Assembly (NCBI RefSeq): GCF_002245625.1
Contig: NZ_NOIG01000010.1
Span: forward strand, 124,001-188,000
Direction of reading: 5' to 3'
Source: Acidovorax kalamii
Lineage (GTDB): Bacteria; Pseudomonadota; Gammaproteobacteria; Burkholderiales; Burkholderiaceae_C
DNA: 64,000 nucleotides
This document shows positions 8,505 through 15,963 of the stretch, piece after piece; the first letter of the stretch is position 1, and every line of letters begins with the position of its first letter. A model generated the notes under the pieces. That model had not been told where the DNA came from and searched no databases. It saw only the letters and a program-made list of their open reading frames with translations. A program made the position numbers and the translations under genes.

Positions 8505-9863
8505 ATGCCTTCCGCCGCCCAGACCTACGCCAACGCCATCCGCCCCCTGCTGCGCCCTGGCCCAGCCAAGGCGCAGGCGCTGGCCCAGGCGCTGCAGGTC
8601 AGCCAGCCCACCGTCTCGCGGGCCCTTAGCGCGCTGGGTGATGAGGTGGTGCCTTTTGGCGCCGCAAGATCTATTCAATACACGCTCCGCGATCCCCTGC
8701 GAGCCGACCTGGAGGCCACCGTGTACCGCGTCACCCCCCAGGGCGCGCTCGAAACCCTGGGCACCCTGGTCCCGGTGTGCCCGCAGGGCTTTGTGATGGT
8801 CGAGGCGGGCGGGGCCCGGCAACACAGCGACGGCCTGCCGTGGTGGATTTATGACATGCGCCCGCAGGGCTACCTGGGGCGGGCGTACTGCCAGCGGCAC
8901 GGCCAGCGCCTGGGCCTGCCCGAGCGGCTGGGCGAATGGAGCGACACCCACGCGCTGCGCGCCATCCTGGACCAGGGCGACGACATGCCCGGCAACCTGC
9001 TCATCGGCCCCACCGCGCGCGACCAATTCGTCAACGCGCCCGACCCCGTGCCCATTGCAGCCGCGCAAAAGCTGCACACCTACGCCCAGCTGGCCGACCT
9101 GGCCGCGCGCGGCGAAGTGGCGGGCTCGTCAGCCGCTGGAGAGCAGCCCAAGTTCACCGCCTACGCAGAGCAAGCCGATGGCACTGCCGCGCACGTAATG
9201 GTCAAGTTCTCCGCAGAACTCGACACCCCCGTCAGCGCCCGCTGGCGCGACCTGCTGCTGGCCGAACACATCGCCCTGCAGGTGCTGCGGGACCACGGGG
9301 TGGCTGCCGCGCAGTCCATGACCTGGATGCACGGCACCCAACGCTTTCTGGAGGTGCAGCGGTTTGACAGGCTGGGTGCGCGCGGGCGAAGGGCACTGCA
9401 TTCCTTCGCCGCGCTGGATGCCGAGTTTTTCGGCAGCGGCGGCAACTGGCCGGTGATCGCCAGGGCGTTGTTAAAGGAGGGCGTCATCACCCCCCAGGCC
9501 TTTGACACCGCCTGCCTGCTGTGGGCGTTTGGCACGCTGATCGGCAACACCGACATGCACAGCGGCAATCTGTCGTGCTTGTCAGAGGGGCAAAGGCCGT
9601 ACGAACTGGCGCCTGCGTATGACATGACGCCTATGGCGTTTGCACCCACGGCGGGGGGAGGCTTGCCGGATCGGGCGTTGGAACTGACGGTGGGGGAGCA
9701 GGTCAGCGCAGGGGTTTGGAAAGAGGCACTTGCGATGGCGCAGGTGTTTGTGCGCCGGTTGGAGGGCGAGGAAGGATTCAGCGCGAGGTTCGATGCTTGC
9801 AGGGCCGAGTTTGTGCGCCATGTGACGGTGGCTGCGGAGCGTGTCGGGCGGCTTGTGGTTTAG
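8505..9863 (+). CDS. yjjJ: YjjJ-type HipA-fold toxin/kinase with N-terminal HTH
   Basis: HipA-family Ser/Thr kinase-fold protein of 452 residues, the same size and layout as E. coli YjjJ. Residues 1-60 form a MarR/LysR-like helix-turn-helix (QALQVSQPTVSRALSALG). A HipA N-domain follows, then the kinase core with SSAAGEQPKFTAY (glycine-rich loop analogue), VMVKFS (ATP Lys), FLEVQRFDRLG, the catalytic block GNTDMHSGNLS (Asp as base, Asn as Mg ligand) and the DFG-like YDMTPMAF. HipA toxins phosphorylate translation factors such as GltX. This lineage is usually encoded without a HipB partner, and none is seen here; the built-in DNA-binding domain may stand in. The AAGG site upstream of the ATG at 8505 supports the start. 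Confidence 0.88.
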   Translation: MPSAAQTYANAIRPLLRPGPAKAQALAQALQVSQPTVSRALSALGDEVVPFGAARSIQYTLRDPLRADLEATVYRVTPQGALETLGTLVPVCPQGFVMVEAGGARQHSDGLPWWIYDMRPQGYLGRAYCQRHGQRLGLPERLGEWSDTHALRAILDQGDDMPGNLLIGPTARDQFVNAPDPVPIAAAQKLHTYAQLADLAARGEVAGSSAAGEQPKFTAYAEQADGTAAHVMVKFSAELDTPVSARWRDLLLAEHIALQVLRDHGVAAAQSMTWMHGTQRFLEVQRFDRLGARGRRALHSFAALDAEFFGSGGNWPVIARALLKEGVITPQAFDTACLLWAFGTLIGNTDMHSGNLSCLSEGQRPYELAPAYDMTPMAFAPTAGGGLPDRALELTVGEQVSAGVWKEALAMAQVFVRRLEGEEGFSARFDACRAEFVRHVTVAAERVGRLVV

Positions 9864-10346
9864 AGGGTTACCCCCGGCTATGCGGCAGAGGTCGCCTTGG
9901 TGCGAAATATGCCGGTAGCGATTTATCTGTATGCGTTAGTAGCTATGAAAAATAGAGCAAACACGACTGCGCTTTTTTTCTTTGAGTTTTGAACCGTATG
10001 CGCGAGGATTGACCGCTATGCGCCCAAAGCAGCCGTTCAGAAGTGCCGCCCGGAGCTGCCATTGACTTGCTGCAGCGACTGCTTGAAATCCTGGTGTCTG
10101 CTTACGGCAAGCTATAGTTTATTGACTCAACGCGTGCCGGGTTTCACGGAATTTTTATACCTGAACGTTTGAACAGATCATCGCTTGCAAAGCCTTGCTT
10201 CAAGCGGACTCCGGGAGAAATCAGTATCCAGAATATCCCGCATGATCCACTTTATCTAGCAGGTTTTTCGGTCTAATTACGTTAGACCACTCCCAAATGG
10301 CGTACAGTCACTCGTCTTAATAAATATCAATAAATCTATTTCTCGT
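9864..10346. other. AT-rich intergenic region with a perfect inverted repeat
   Basis: No gene seen. Near 9908-9950 there is a copy of the short TAGCTAT repeat (GCGTTAGTAGCTATG). From about 9950 the composition shifts to AT-rich, matching the following gene and marking the edge of acquired DNA. GGTCTAA-TTACG-TTAGACC (10270-10288) is a perfect 7-5-7 inverted repeat 60 bp before the TIR-like gene and is a candidate operator or hairpin. AATAAATATCAATAAAT lies just before the start codon. Confidence 0.55.
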
Positions 10347-11162
10347 ATGGAAAAAAGCGAATTAATCAATGGACTGGAGAGCTACAAACAACGCCTTCTT
10401 GGCGAGGTTGTAGAAGCTTATCAATCAAGAGGTTCCACTTATGGAAATGAGCGCTTCGCAGCATGGCGAAGCAAGTTTTCAAAGTTCTTAGACGCACACT
10501 TTCCGCGCGAAACATCTAGACTCAATGCCAAACTAACCCACATGATTTTCACTGTCGGCGGAAGCGAATCTGATGTCCAACGCTTTTGGCGAGAAGATGG
10601 CGAAATCTGCGTATCCTTTATCGACTCACTAGTCACCGACGTGATGAATGATGAGTACGATTTCGAGCACAAGGCAGCCCAAAAGGAAGAAAAGAAGGAA
10701 AGGTCAGCCATCCAAAACGACAAGAACAAAGTTTTCATTGTTCACGGCCATGATGAGCTAACAAAAACAAAAGTTGCTCGCTTCATTGAAAAACTTGGCT
10801 ATGAAGCAATAATTTTGCATGAACAGGCCAGCGGCGGAAAAACTATCATAGAGAAAATTGAGTTTTATACAGATGTTGGTTTTGCGATCATCTTGTACAC
10901 CCCAGACGATGTGGGTGGAGTCAACAAAACGGAGCCGCCCAGCGTTCAAAAGAATCGAGCAAGGCAGAATGTCATATTCGAGCACGGCTATCTAATTGCA
11001 AAACTTGGCCGAGACAAAGTTGTTCCGCTGGTGGTAGGTGACTTAGAAATGCCAAGCGACGTAAGCGGGATAGTTTATGTCGCAGACACAAACTGGCAGA
11101 TTGACGTTGCAAAAGAAATGAAGCAAGCCGGCTATGTAATCGACTTCAATAAATTGATGTAG
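10347..11162 (+). CDS. TIR-like nucleotide-binding effector (candidate defence protein)
   Basis: A 271-residue protein with two parts. Residues 1-110 are a helical region of unknown family and 110-125 a charged linker. Residues 128-265 are a TIR-like domain of the predicted nucleotide-binding type (the Pfam CAP12/Pycsar TIR group, as I recall). Visible motifs are VFIVHGHD (129-136), ASGGKTIIEKIE (161-172), AIILYTPDDVG (180-190) and RARQNVIFEHGYLIAKLGRD, in which Glu212 is the best candidate for the NADase glutamate. Such domains deplete NAD+ when a sensor detects phage. No cyclase, Argonaute or other sensor gene is adjacent, so the N-terminal region may sense directly. Codon use is clearly AT-richer than all neighbours, and an insertion sequence begins 25 bp after the stop; both signal horizontal transfer. 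Confidence 0.75.
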   Translation: MEKSELINGLESYKQRLLGEVVEAYQSRGSTYGNERFAAWRSKFSKFLDAHFPRETSRLNAKLTHMIFTVGGSESDVQRFWREDGEICVSFIDSLVTDVMNDEYDFEHKAAQKEEKKERSAIQNDKNKVFIVHGHDELTKTKVARFIEKLGYEAIILHEQASGGKTIIEKIEFYTDVGFAIILYTPDDVGGVNKTEPPSVQKNRARQNVIFEHGYLIAKLGRDKVVPLVVGDLEMPSDVSGIVYVADTNWQIDVAKEMKQAGYVIDFNKLM

Positions 11163-11204
11163 TAACTCAATCCGTGGCCTAACTGGTCGTATATGGACTC
11201 CCCC

Positions 11205-11476
11205 ACAACAACAAGAGCCTGATCGATTGGGGACCAGTGGGTAAAGCACCTGCAGTCGTATATCCGGCATCTGTTGTGGGATCGTGAATGTCCCGTGCCG
11301 ACATGGAATCTGCGTCACCGCGTCGCCACGCGCTACAAGCGGCTGCGGGAGAGCCGGAAGAGTTATCGGCGTAGCGCGGTGTGGGAGGAACCCGATTGGC
11401 CATGATGGTCGATCATCTCGTCGCAAGTGGTGAATCAATACTGGCTTTGGCGTGGTGTGCGTTCTCTGCTGGCTTG
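11205..11476 (-). ncRNA. Candidate guide (seek/bridge) RNA region of the IS1111-type element
   Basis: Roughly 270 bp between the transposase stop codon and the distal subterminal repeat carry no gene on the transposase strand. In IS1111-group elements this 3' region encodes the structured RNA that guides target choice by the DEDD recombinase, as reported for the family. The exact RNA ends and loops were not deduced. A 60-codon open frame on the opposite strand (11223-11405) is probably incidental. Confidence 0.4.
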
Positions 11477-12559
11477 TCAGTCTGGCATCGCAAAGCTCTG
11501 GCGGTTTTCTTTCCGGATCAGTCGGGCAGCCTCATCAAACGGCTTGTGATCGCGCAGCGTCGCATAACAGAGGCGCGCGAGCTTGTTGGCCAGCGCGCAG
11601 GTCGCCTTGTTGTGGTTGCTTCGCCCCTGCACCTCCAGCGCCCATTGGCGCACACCCTGTATCTCCTTGCCCGCCCCTTGCGCCACCTTGGCCGCTCGCA
11701 GCACACTACGCGCGCCGTGCGTGAGCAGCATGCGCAGGTAGCGGTCGCCTTTCTTGGAGATGCGCCCCAGGTAGCGGCTGCCGCCCGAGCTGTACTCGCG
11801 GGGCGTTAGACCGAACCAGCTGGAGAAGTGGCGTGCGTCTTGGAAGTGCGTCACATCGCCCGAGGTGGCTGCCACCAAGGCTGTGGCGCTGAGCAGTCCA
11901 ATGCCGGGTATCGACAGCAGCAGCGTGCAGGCCGGGCTTTGCCTGGCAGCCTGGCTCAGTTGTCTCTCCACCTGGGCGATGCGCGCTTCCAGCAGACGGA
12001 TCTCTTCGAGCAATTGCGAAGCCGTGTGGCGGATCAGCTCAGGCACAGCCGACTGTGGGTCGGCCAACACGCGGCCGATGACTTCGATGCCCGTGCGCGC
12101 ACCTACAGGAACAGCGATGCCGAACTCCCGACAGAACCCCCGCAGGGCATTGATGCGCGAGGTGCGGGTGCCCATCCACAGGGAGCGGATGCGGTGCAGC
12201 CCTTGCAGGGCCTGCTGTTCTACAGACTTCACCCGCACGGGGCGAATATCGCAGGCACGGGCTGCTTCAAGCAAGGCAGCCGCATCACTGGCGTCTGTCT
12301 TGTTGCGCCGCACGTAGGCGCGCACGTACTGGGCGGGCAACAAACGAACCTCGATGCCCAACGAGTTGAGCCAGCGCGCCCAGTGGTGGGCCGAGCCGCA
12401 GGCTTCCATGACGACCAGGCCGACCGAGCGGTTGACGAACCAGCGCTCGAACTGCGAGCGGATCAGGCGCTGGGTTTCGATGATGCGCCATTGGTCATCG
12501 GCAACGGCGATCTGGAAAACGGATTTGGCCAAGTCGACGGCCACGGTAGTAGCATGCAT
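11477..12559 (-). CDS. IS110/IS1111-family DEDD transposase
   Basis: Transposase of 360 residues. The N-terminal RuvC-like DEDD domain shows Asp9 (AVDLAK), Glu52 (VMEACGS), and Asp89 and Asp92 (KTDASDA). A central coiled helical part follows (LLEARIAQVERQLSQ), then the C-terminal transposase_20 domain with the helix-hairpin-helix SIPGIGLLSA and the Ser-rich SSGGSRYLGRISKKGDRYLR segment that holds the catalytic serine. I start it at 12559, where MHATTVAVDLAK begins behind an AGGAG site, rather than at an earlier in-frame codon. All catalytic residues are present, so the element may be active. Confidence 0.93.
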   Translation of the reverse strand: MHATTVAVDLAKSVFQIAVADDQWRIIETQRLIRSQFERWFVNRSVGLVVMEACGSAHHWARWLNSLGIEVRLLPAQYVRAYVRRNKTDASDAAALLEAARACDIRPVRVKSVEQQALQGLHRIRSLWMGTRTSRINALRGFCREFGIAVPVGARTGIEVIGRVLADPQSAVPELIRHTASQLLEEIRLLEARIAQVERQLSQAARQSPACTLLLSIPGIGLLSATALVAATSGDVTHFQDARHFSSWFGLTPREYSSGGSRYLGRISKKGDRYLRMLLTHGARSVLRAAKVAQGAGKEIQGVRQWALEVQGRSNHNKATCALANKLARLCYATLRDHKPFDEAARLIRKENRQSFAMPD

Positions 12560-12759
12560 GTCGGACTCCTTTCGTTTGAAGACCTGATCCCCACGCCAAT
12601 GAAGACCAGTGCGCCAATCTTGCGCAAACAAACGGGGGAGTCCATCCCATCATTCAAGCCGAAGCCGCTTCGCGGTTCGGATTAATTCTGACGTTGAGCG
12701 TCCGCTTTCACCTGCCACCACCGACGGCTAGTGGCCGGTCCCTGCTTCAGCTCCCTACA

Positions 12760-13704
12760 TCACCCCACCGCCCGCATCCCCACCAACCCCGGCATCGCCC
12801 CCCGCATCGCCTCCAAAAACAACCGCAACCTTGCCGGATAAAACCGCGCATACGGGTACACCAGGTACACCGGCAGAGGCGCCGCATGCCAGTTGGGGAC
12901 CAGGTGCAGCAAATTCCCCTGTCGCACGTCGTTGTCCACAATCCATGCCGATGAAATGCAGGCGCCCAGCCCGGCCAGGGCGGCGCTGCGCAGGGCGTAC
13001 AGGCTGTCGGTGGCCAAACGGGGGGTGATGCCAAACGTGTGGGCTTCGCCGCCGGGCTGTTCGGTCAGTGTGACCTCGCGGCGGTAGAAGGTGCTCAGGG
13101 CCAGCCAGGGCAGGGGCTGCAGGTCTCGCGCGTGCTGGGGCGTGGGGCGCCCGGCCATCAGGGCGGGGGCGGCCAGCACGATGCGGGGCACTTCGGCCAG
13201 ACGCACTGCGACCACGCTGGGGTCGTCCACCGCGCCGACTTGGATGGAGCAGTCGATGCCTTCGGCGATGAAGTTGGGGCGGCGGTCGTGCAGCATCCAT
13301 TCCACATCCACCTCGGGGTAGCGGCGCAGGTAGGCCATCAGCGGGGCGATGAACTGGTCTTGCCCAAAGGCGTGTGGCGCCAGCACACGCAGGGTGCCGC
13401 GCGGGGTGTCGGCCGTGCCGCGCAGGTCGTCCTCCATGGCGCGCCAGTCTTCCAGCAGGGCCTTGGCGTGGGCAAAGCAGCGGTCGCCGTCTTCGGTCAA
13501 CTTCATCACATGGGTGGACCGCTGCAGCAGCTTGATGCCCAGGCTGCGCTCCAGCGCCTGCAGGCGGCGGCTCACGGTGGGCTGGCTGGTACCCAGTTGC
13601 TGGGCGGCGGCAGACAGGCTGCCGGCCTCGACGATGCGGACAAAGGTCTGCATCAGCTCGATGCGGTCAGCGCCTGGTTGCAGGGCCGGGAGGGTGTTTG
13701 TCAT
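12760..13704 (-). CDS. LysR-family transcriptional regulator
   Basis: LysR regulator of 314 residues. The N-terminal helix-turn-helix reads FVRIVEAGSLSAAAQQLG then SQPTVSRRLQALE. The effector domain has the CrgA/DntR-like layout (GTLRVLAPHAFGQ, then IDCSIQVGAVDDPSV). It is divergent from the MFS exporter gene at 13802, a usual arrangement for local control of an efflux gene. I prefer the ATG at 13704 over a TTG two codons earlier. A perfect palindrome covers this start and probably allows autorepression. The inducer is unknown. Confidence 0.85.
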   Translation of the reverse strand: MTNTLPALQPGADRIELMQTFVRIVEAGSLSAAAQQLGTSQPTVSRRLQALERSLGIKLLQRSTHVMKLTEDGDRCFAHAKALLEDWRAMEDDLRGTADTPRGTLRVLAPHAFGQDQFIAPLMAYLRRYPEVDVEWMLHDRRPNFIAEGIDCSIQVGAVDDPSVVAVRLAEVPRIVLAAPALMAGRPTPQHARDLQPLPWLALSTFYRREVTLTEQPGGEAHTFGITPRLATDSLYALRSAALAGLGACISSAWIVDNDVRQGNLLHLVPNWHAAPLPVYLVYPYARFYPARLRLFLEAMRGAMPGLVGMRAVG

Positions 13705-13717
13705 ACGCAAAGCGTAT
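13703..13717. promoter_or_regulatory. Perfect palindrome at the LysR gene start
   Basis: ATACGC-AAA-GCGTAT is a perfect 6-3-6 palindrome overlapping the LysR start codon, 85 bp from the divergent MFS gene. It is a good candidate for the regulator's own site; evidence is symmetry and location. Confidence 0.5.
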
Positions 13718-13801
13718 AACGAATCTGCAGTTCAGCCTACTACCCAGCGCGGCGGTGGACTAGAACAATCGCACCATTCCTTTTCAACCGATGGTGTTGT
13801 G

Positions 13802-15013
13802 ATGTCTTCCATTCAAAATGTGCATGCAAGCGGCGCGGCAAACGCTGCCCCGGTGAGTGCGCCGCTGCTGTTGCTGCTGGCCACCACGGCGGGGCTGAGT
13901 GTGGCGTCGCTGTACTACAGCCAGCCCATGCTGGGCGTGCTGGGGCCCGACATGCAGGCCGACAGCCGCGTGGTGGGGCTGGTGCCCACGCTCACGCAGC
14001 TGGGGTATGCGCTGGGCATCTTGCTGCTGGCGCCGCTGGGCGACCGGTTTGACCGGCGCCGCATCATCGTCATCAAGTCCATCGCGCTGATGCTGGCGCT
14101 GCTGCTGAGCGGCCTGGCGCCCGGCATGGGCGCGCTGCTGGCAGCCAGCCTGGCCGTGGGCCTGGCGGCCACGGTGGCGCAAGACGTGGTGCCCGCTGCC
14201 GCCACGCTGGCCCCGGCCGCGCAGCGCGGGCGCATGGTGGGCACGGTGATGACGGGGCTGTTGCTGGGCATTTTGCTGTCGCGCGTGGTCAGCGGCTTTG
14301 TGGCGCAGCAGTGGGGCTGGCGCACGGTGTATGTGGCGGCGGCGGTGGCCATTGCGCTGCTGACGGTGGCCGTGTGGCGCGGGCTGCCGCGCTTTGCGCC
14401 CACCACGCAGATGGGCTACGGCGCGCTGATCGGCTCGATGGTGGCGCTGTGGCGCCAGCACGCAGCGCTGCGCCGCGCGGCATGGGCGCAGGGGCTGCTG
14501 GCCGTGGGCTTCAGCGCGTTCTGGTCCACGCTGGCGGTGATGCTGCACAACCAGTTCAGCCTGGGCACTGCGGCGGCAGGTGCGTTTGGCCTGGCCGGGG
14601 CGGCGGGTGCACTGGCTGCACCGCTGGCCGGGCGCCTGGCCGACAAGCGCGGGCCCGAGGTGGTGACGCGCTACGGCGCCGGGCTGGCCGCCGTGTCGTT
14701 TGCGGTGATGGCGCTGGCACCGCTGCTGCCTGCGCAGGCCCAGCTGGGCTTGATTGTGGTCAGTGCCATCGGCTTTGACTTTGGCGTGCAGGCCACGCTG
14801 GTGGCGCACCAGACCATCGTGTACGGCATCGACCCTGCGGCGCGCAGCCGGCTCAATGCGCTGCTGTTCACCGGCATGTTCATCGGCATGTCGGCCGGGG
14901 CGGCGCTGGGTGCCTTGGTGCTGGCGCAGTGGGGCTGGCTGGGGGTGGTGGCGCTGGCCACGGTGTCGTCACTGGCGGCCCTGGGGGTGCGGGTGGCACG
15001 GCTGGCAGGATGA
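13802..15013 (+). CDS. MFS transporter
   Basis: Major facilitator superfamily protein of 403 residues with about twelve hydrophobic segments. The N-terminal half has YYSQPMLGVLGPDM and the loop 2-3 signature LAPLGDRFDRRRIIVIK; a second copy-like loop is AGRLADKRGPEVV in the C-terminal half. The overall pattern resembles the YnfM/AraJ-type drug or sugar efflux group. The ATG at 13802 is chosen because hydrophobic segment 1 follows directly; the frame stays open upstream over the LysR gene on the other strand but is not protein-like there. It is likely controlled by the divergent LysR protein. The substrate cannot be read from sequence. Confidence 0.87.
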   Translation: MSSIQNVHASGAANAAPVSAPLLLLLATTAGLSVASLYYSQPMLGVLGPDMQADSRVVGLVPTLTQLGYALGILLLAPLGDRFDRRRIIVIKSIALMLALLLSGLAPGMGALLAASLAVGLAATVAQDVVPAAATLAPAAQRGRMVGTVMTGLLLGILLSRVVSGFVAQQWGWRTVYVAAAVAIALLTVAVWRGLPRFAPTTQMGYGALIGSMVALWRQHAALRRAAWAQGLLAVGFSAFWSTLAVMLHNQFSLGTAAAGAFGLAGAAGALAAPLAGRLADKRGPEVVTRYGAGLAAVSFAVMALAPLLPAQAQLGLIVVSAIGFDFGVQATLVAHQTIVYGIDPAARSRLNALLFTGMFIGMSAGAALGALVLAQWGWLGVVALATVSSLAALGVRVARLAG

Positions 15014-15020
15014 TTTGAAT

Positions 15021-15068
15021 AAAAAAAGGCTCTGCTGCCTGATGGGTAAGCGTTAGCAGCTATCAAAA
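15021..15068. repeat. Short TAGCTAT/AGCGTT-type interspersed repeat
   Basis: The unit AGGCTCTGCTGCCTGATGGG then TAAGCGTTAGCAGCTATC matches, with variation, similar units near 4310, 5118, 9916, 21915, 35910, 38370, 44800 and 56700, always at gene ends. It lies between the MFS gene stop and a strong terminator hairpin. Confidence 0.65.
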
Positions 15069-15099
15069 AAAGAGCGGTCCGGGAGCCGCTCTTTTTTTC
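15064..15099. terminator. Bidirectional intrinsic terminator
   Basis: AGAGCGG (15071-15077) pairs with CCGCTCT (15086-15092). It is preceded by a run of A and followed by a run of T, so it can terminate both the plus-strand MFS gene and the convergent minus-strand molybdopterin-fold gene. Confidence 0.9.
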
Positions 15100-15123
15100 T
15101 GCTGGGCCACCTTGCCGGTGGCC

Positions 15124-15720
15124 TCAGGCCTTCTTCACTTCAATGTGGTACAGCCCCCAGGGGCACAGGCCAAAGCGTTCCTTCACCGGCTTGTCCTTGA
15201 AGGCGGGCAGCACGTCCGCGTCGTACACCGCCCACTGCGGGCCCAGGCCGCCCAGGGCCATGGGCTGGCCGTCGATGTGGGTGGCGACGATCATGCGGTA
15301 GGCCTGCACGTCGGCCATGCTGATGGTGACGTTGTAGCCATCCACCGCGCGCAGCACCAGCTGCACGGGGCTGCCAGCGGCCACACCCGCTGCGGCGAGC
15401 ACGGTGGTGAGCAGAGGGCCTTTGAGCGTGTGGGGCTTGCTGTCGTATTCCAGCGTGGGCTTGATGGTGATGGCGGGCATGCGCTGCAGGGCGGCGGCGT
15501 CGAGCGCGTGGGCTTTGTCGAACTGGATACCGTGTTTGCCCATCATCTGGTCGATGGTGGCATCGAGCGCGCCCCGGTTGGGCTGGGTGATGGCGCCGCT
15601 GATGGTGAGCAGGGCGGGGCTGGTGGATGCTTTGGCGGGTGGGGCGGCGTGGCTGCTGGTGGTGGCGGTCCACAGGCCTGCCAGGCCGACGCTGGCAGCC
15701 ACAAAGTTTCTTTTGTTCAT
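15124..15720 (-). CDS. Exported molybdopterin-binding-fold (sulfite oxidase-like) protein
   Basis: A 198-residue exported protein. Residues 1-25 are a signal peptide ending SSHA. The rest resembles the oxidoreductase molybdopterin-binding fold shared with sulfite oxidase: LTISGAITQPN at the start, LKGPLLTTVLAAAGV, VLRAVDGYNVTISMADV and ATHIDGQPMALGGLGPQWAVYD. It is short for a full catalytic enzyme, and the usual active-site cysteine region is not obvious. In other bacteria such proteins accompany periplasmic redox or signalling proteins. It stands alone here, convergent with the MFS gene across the terminator. Function unknown. Confidence 0.75.
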   Translation of the reverse strand: MNKRNFVAASVGLAGLWTATTSSHAAPPAKASTSPALLTISGAITQPNRGALDATIDQMMGKHGIQFDKAHALDAAALQRMPAITIKPTLEYDSKPHTLKGPLLTTVLAAAGVAAGSPVQLVLRAVDGYNVTISMADVQAYRMIVATHIDGQPMALGGLGPQWAVYDADVLPAFKDKPVKERFGLCPWGLYHIEVKKA

Positions 15721-15856
15721 GCTCGGTTTCTCCTCGTGTGTTGTTTGCCTGGTTGATTGATCGATGGATGGGGCGCATCGATCCGGGGCGCATGGTAAGC
15801 GCAGGACTGGCGCTTGCCACCCAAAAAAGTGTCAGTACCTGTGTGCGTGTGCAGCA

Positions 15857-15881
15857 CATGCCATATGTGTCGTGTGGCATG
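15857..15881. promoter_or_regulatory. Perfect split palindrome upstream of MFS gene
   Basis: CATGCCA and TGGCATG flank 11 bases in the 243-bp gap between two divergently transcribed genes. It lies about 85 bp upstream of the MFS start at 15964, a plausible regulator site. No local regulator gene is adjacent. Confidence 0.45.
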
Positions 15882-15963
15882 CGTGCCCTGTGGCCTTCAA
15901 CCCCCAGGGTGCATGGCGCACCCTGCCAGCGCGCAGGCGCGTGGCGCACCACAATCGGCGCCC

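Larger units (their letters stand above)
11187..12651 (-). mobile_element. IS1111-type (IS110 family) insertion sequence, apparently intact
   Basis: An intact DEDD transposase gene is flanked by a perfect 11-bp inverted repeat, TGGACTCCCCC at 11194-11204 and GGGGGAGTCCA at 12634-12644. Subterminal inverted repeats a few bases inside the tips define the IS1111 subgroup, and the distance between them, about 1.45 kb, is the usual size. The outer boundaries given are estimates a few bases beyond these repeats. About 270 bp of non-coding DNA lie between the transposase stop and the nearer repeat, as IS1111 elements have. The right flank contains a small palindrome, CCGAAGCCGCTTCGCGGTTCGG, consistent with the hairpin targets such elements favour. 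No target duplication is expected or seen. Confidence 0.78.

Noticed and set aside
10347-11162. Idea that the TIR-like gene is part of a CBASS, Pycsar or Thoeris operon
   Set aside because: No nucleotide cyclase, ThsA or accessory gene lies on either side; the next gene is an insertion-sequence transposase.
11223-11405. Plus-strand 60-codon frame ending in SAVWEEPDWP, at first taken for a gene relic
   Set aside because: It lies inside the IS element between the transposase stop and the subterminal repeat, where the guide-RNA region is expected.
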